Part shown: piece by piece, positions 35,863 to 37,420 of the stretch
Layout of the letters: the number at the start of each line of letters is the position of its first letter
Numbering within the stretch: position 1 is the first letter of the stretch
Origin: Methylophaga sp.
Lineage (GTDB): Bacteria; Pseudomonadota; Gammaproteobacteria; Nitrosococcales; Methylophagaceae
DNA: 37,420 nt
NCBI GenBank assembly: GCA_002733105.1
Contig: NVUI01000012.1
Location: forward strand, 11,444-48,863
Direction of reading: 5' to 3'
Made by a program: the position numbers and the translations under genes
Notes under the pieces: model-generated
What the model was told of the DNA's origin: nothing
The model's database searches: none
Seen by the model: the letters and a program-made list of their open reading frames with translations, nothing else

Positions 35863-36518
35863 GCTCTGATCATCGTGGTATAGGCATGACATCGCAAAGA
35901 ACACGCGATCGATTGATAACACGTCTAAAGCAGCAGGGCATCGGTAACACTGAAGTACTTACTGTGATGAGAGATTTACCACGACATATATTTGTTGATG
36001 AAGCGTTGGCAAGCCGTGCATATGAAGATACTGCTTTACCCATAGGTCAAGGGCAAACAATTTCTCAACCATTTATCGTGGCTAGAATGACGGAGATTTT
36101 ATTGGAAGGGATACCTAAGAAAAAAGTGTTAGAGGTTGGTACCGGCTCTGGATATCAAACGGCAGTGTTATCACGATTGGTTGAACGTGTGTTTAGCGTT
36201 GAACGAATTGCCGTGCTTCAAAATCAGGCGCGCGAACGATTTTATCAATTAAAGCTAAATAATATTCGATTAAAACATAGTGACGGAAGCTGGGGCTGGG
36301 AAGATAATGCACCCTATGATGGTATTCTAGTTACCTGTGCACCAGAACAAATTCCTGAAGGCTTGTTAGCACAACTCGCACCCGGGGGACGCTTAGTCAT
36401 TCCGGTGGGTGGATCCAACGCTCAATCATTACAAGTGATAGATCGGAATGACAGTAGTTTTGAACGAACAGAGCTAGATGCTGTCAGCTTTGTACCACTC
36501 CTAGCTGGCCGAATTTAA
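35859..36518 (+). CDS. pcm: Protein-L-isoaspartate O-methyltransferase
   Basis: The 219-residue SAM-dependent repair enzyme methylates L-isoaspartyl residues in aged proteins. Visible motifs are [14 protein letters not shown] (substrate and SAM region), [19 protein letters not shown] (SAM-binding loop), [32 protein letters not shown] and [12 protein letters not shown], all typical. The start is a GTG overlapping the surE stop, with GGGAGCC upstream; an internal ATG at 35886 is the alternative and would remove nine residues. The stop overlaps the next gene as TAATG. Confidence 0.96.
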   Translation: MSSDHRGIGMTSQRTRDRLITRLKQQGIGNTEVLTVMRDLPRHIFVDEALASRAYEDTALPIGQGQTISQPFIVARMTEILLEGIPKKKVLEVGTGSGYQTAVLSRLVERVFSVERIAVLQNQARERFYQLKLNNIRLKHSDGSWGWEDNAPYDGILVTCAPEQIPEGLLAQLAPGGRLVIPVGGSNAQSLQVIDRNDSSFERTELDAVSFVPLLAGRI

Positions 36519-37093
36519 TGAGTTTATTTTCCAGTCTGTATAACCTTGTTATGCAATGGGCTCGACACCGTTATGCTACTTATTGGTTGGCATTGGTGAG
36601 TTTTACTGAATCTTCCTGTTTCTTGATTCCGCCTGATGTCATGTTGGCACCAATGACGTTAGCAAAACCAGATAAAGCATGGTTTTATGCCGCATTAACC
36701 ACCATATCTTCTGTTTTAGGTGGGTTATTGGGGTATTTTATTGGCGTGTTTGCTTTTCAAATTATTGAGCCATGGTTATATTCACTGGGATATATAGAGA
36801 CATATCATTTGGCCGAGCAGTGGTTTATGCAATGGGGCTTTTGGGCTATTCTTTTAGCGGGGTTTACACCTATCCCCTATAAAATTTTCACCATTGCTTC
36901 TGGTGTTGCAGGAATGGCTTTGTTACCTTTTGTTATTGGCTCAACGATTGGCCGTGGAGCACGTTTTTTTCTAGTGGCGGGGTTAATGCGCTGGGGGGGA
37001 CAAGCATTGGAATCTCAATTACGTAAATGGATTGACCTTATTGGCTGGATGATGGTCGTACTGGTAGTGATAGGTTATTTTATCCTTTTCTAG
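36518..37093 (+). CDS. DedA/SNARE-associated family membrane protein (YqaA-like)
   Basis: The 191-residue inner-membrane protein has about four helices. SFTESSCFLIPPDVMLAPM near the N-terminus and ILLAGFTPIPYKIFTIASGV in the middle are the re-entrant-loop motifs of the VTT/DedA family, and GSTIGRGARFFLVAGLM completes the domain. DedA proteins are linked to lipid flipping and membrane homeostasis; the specific role of the YqaA branch is unknown. A yqaA-type gene between pcm and nlpD is a common gammaproteobacterial arrangement. It starts inside the pcm stop codon (TAATG). Confidence 0.93.
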   Translation: MSLFSSLYNLVMQWARHRYATYWLALVSFTESSCFLIPPDVMLAPMTLAKPDKAWFYAALTTISSVLGGLLGYFIGVFAFQIIEPWLYSLGYIETYHLAEQWFMQWGFWAILLAGFTPIPYKIFTIASGVAGMALLPFVIGSTIGRGARFFLVAGLMRWGGQALESQLRKWIDLIGWMMVVLVVIGYFILF

Positions 37094-37106
37094 GAATTGG
37101 CCAGAG

Positions 37107-37420
37107 ATGAGGATCATATTAATACTGCTGCTTATCTCTCTCACTGCTTGTGGAGGTGGGCAAGCAGTGGCACCTGTTGGAGTCTATGGGGCCAAAGCAA
37201 AACCAGCGGTCATTAAAAGAACCTACTCCAAACCACCATCAATTTATAAAGTAAAAAAGGGTGACACCCTTTATTCTATTAGCTGGCGTTATGGTCTTGA
37301 CTATAAAACGTTAGCTTCAATTAATAATATTAGATCGCCTTATAATATATTTATCGGGCAAAAATTACGTTTTAAGTCGAATAAGAAAGTAACGACAACA
37401 AAAGCCAAGACAACTAACAA
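37107..37420 (+). CDS. nlpD: NlpD-like LysM lipoprotein, N-terminal part (cut by window end)
   Basis: This gene is missing from the ORF track because it has no stop in the window. The ATG is preceded by AGGAA overlapping the yqaA-like stop codon. The 104 visible codons give a lipoprotein signal (MRIILILLLISLTACGGG, lipobox LTAC before Gly), a short linker, and a LysM peptidoglycan-binding domain: YKVKKGDTLYSISWRYGLDY and NNIRSPYNIFIGQKLRF. The M23 (LytM) domain expected at the C-terminus lies beyond the edge. NlpD activates the amidase AmiC during septum splitting. Its place after surE-pcm-yqaA is the standard one, with rpoS expected next. Confidence 0.93.
   Translation, partial: MRIILILLLISLTACGGGQAVAPVGVYGAKAKPAVIKRTYSKPPSIYKVKKGDTLYSISWRYGLDYKTLASINNIRSPYNIFIGQKLRFKSNKKVTTTKAKTTN

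Overview
The window is AT-rich chromosomal DNA (about 40% G+C by eye), densely packed with genes. It looks like a free-living, probably marine, Gammaproteobacterium. Supporting evidence: a proteobacterial TolC end, hemL, sbcB, parE/parC, the surE-pcm-yqaA-nlpD block, a Vibrio-style TonB2 system and an FDH1-type NAD-linked formate dehydrogenase known from methylotrophs. The formate dehydrogenase and the NarX/MoxY-like sensor kinase fit a Methylophaga/Cycloclasticus-like C1-using lineage, but that placement is inference. No rRNA, tRNA, insertion sequence, phage or CRISPR array was seen.

Layout. 1-2913 (+): the end of a TolC-type outer-membrane protein, a membrane EAL protein with a degenerate GGDEF domain, a cysteine hydrolase and a small six-cysteine secreted protein. 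2926-8012 (-): a B12-binding-type radical SAM protein, a PEP-CTERM-type surface protein with a structured leader, exonuclease I (sbcB) and hemL. 8080-10052 (+): a two-component pair. 10053-10390: a 338-bp gap with a terminator and several dyads. 10391-19893 (+): ten tightly packed genes with no visible terminator: DUF3450, TtpC-like ExbB, ExbB, ExbD, TonB, TPR protein, class II aldolase, OvoA, OvoB and rhomboid protease. 20064-24616 (+): a small winged-helix protein, then parE and parC (topoisomerase IV). 24641-28023 (-): a large GAF-GGDEF-EAL protein and a GspG-like pilin. 28193-34933 (+): an OFA-family MFS transporter, a DUF465 protein and the two-subunit formate dehydrogenase. 35110-37420 (+): surE, pcm, a yqaA-like DedA gene and the start of nlpD, with rpoS expected next.

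How the genes fit together. The TonB2-type genes would energise outer-membrane uptake from the proton gradient, with TtpC and the TPR protein as accessory parts; no receptor gene is in the window. The ovoA-ovoB pair should make the thiol-histidine antioxidant ovothiol. It is joined to the TonB operon through a class II aldolase whose TTG start lies inside the TPR gene, and the rhomboid gene is coupled to ovoB by TAATG. The ovoA ribosome-binding site lies in the right arm of a 9-bp inverted repeat, a candidate translational switch. The OFA transporter and FDH probably handle formate import/export and oxidation to CO2 with NADH production. The most interesting candidates are the TonB/aldolase/ovothiol/rhomboid block and its leader hairpins. 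No wholly novel defence-type system was recognised.
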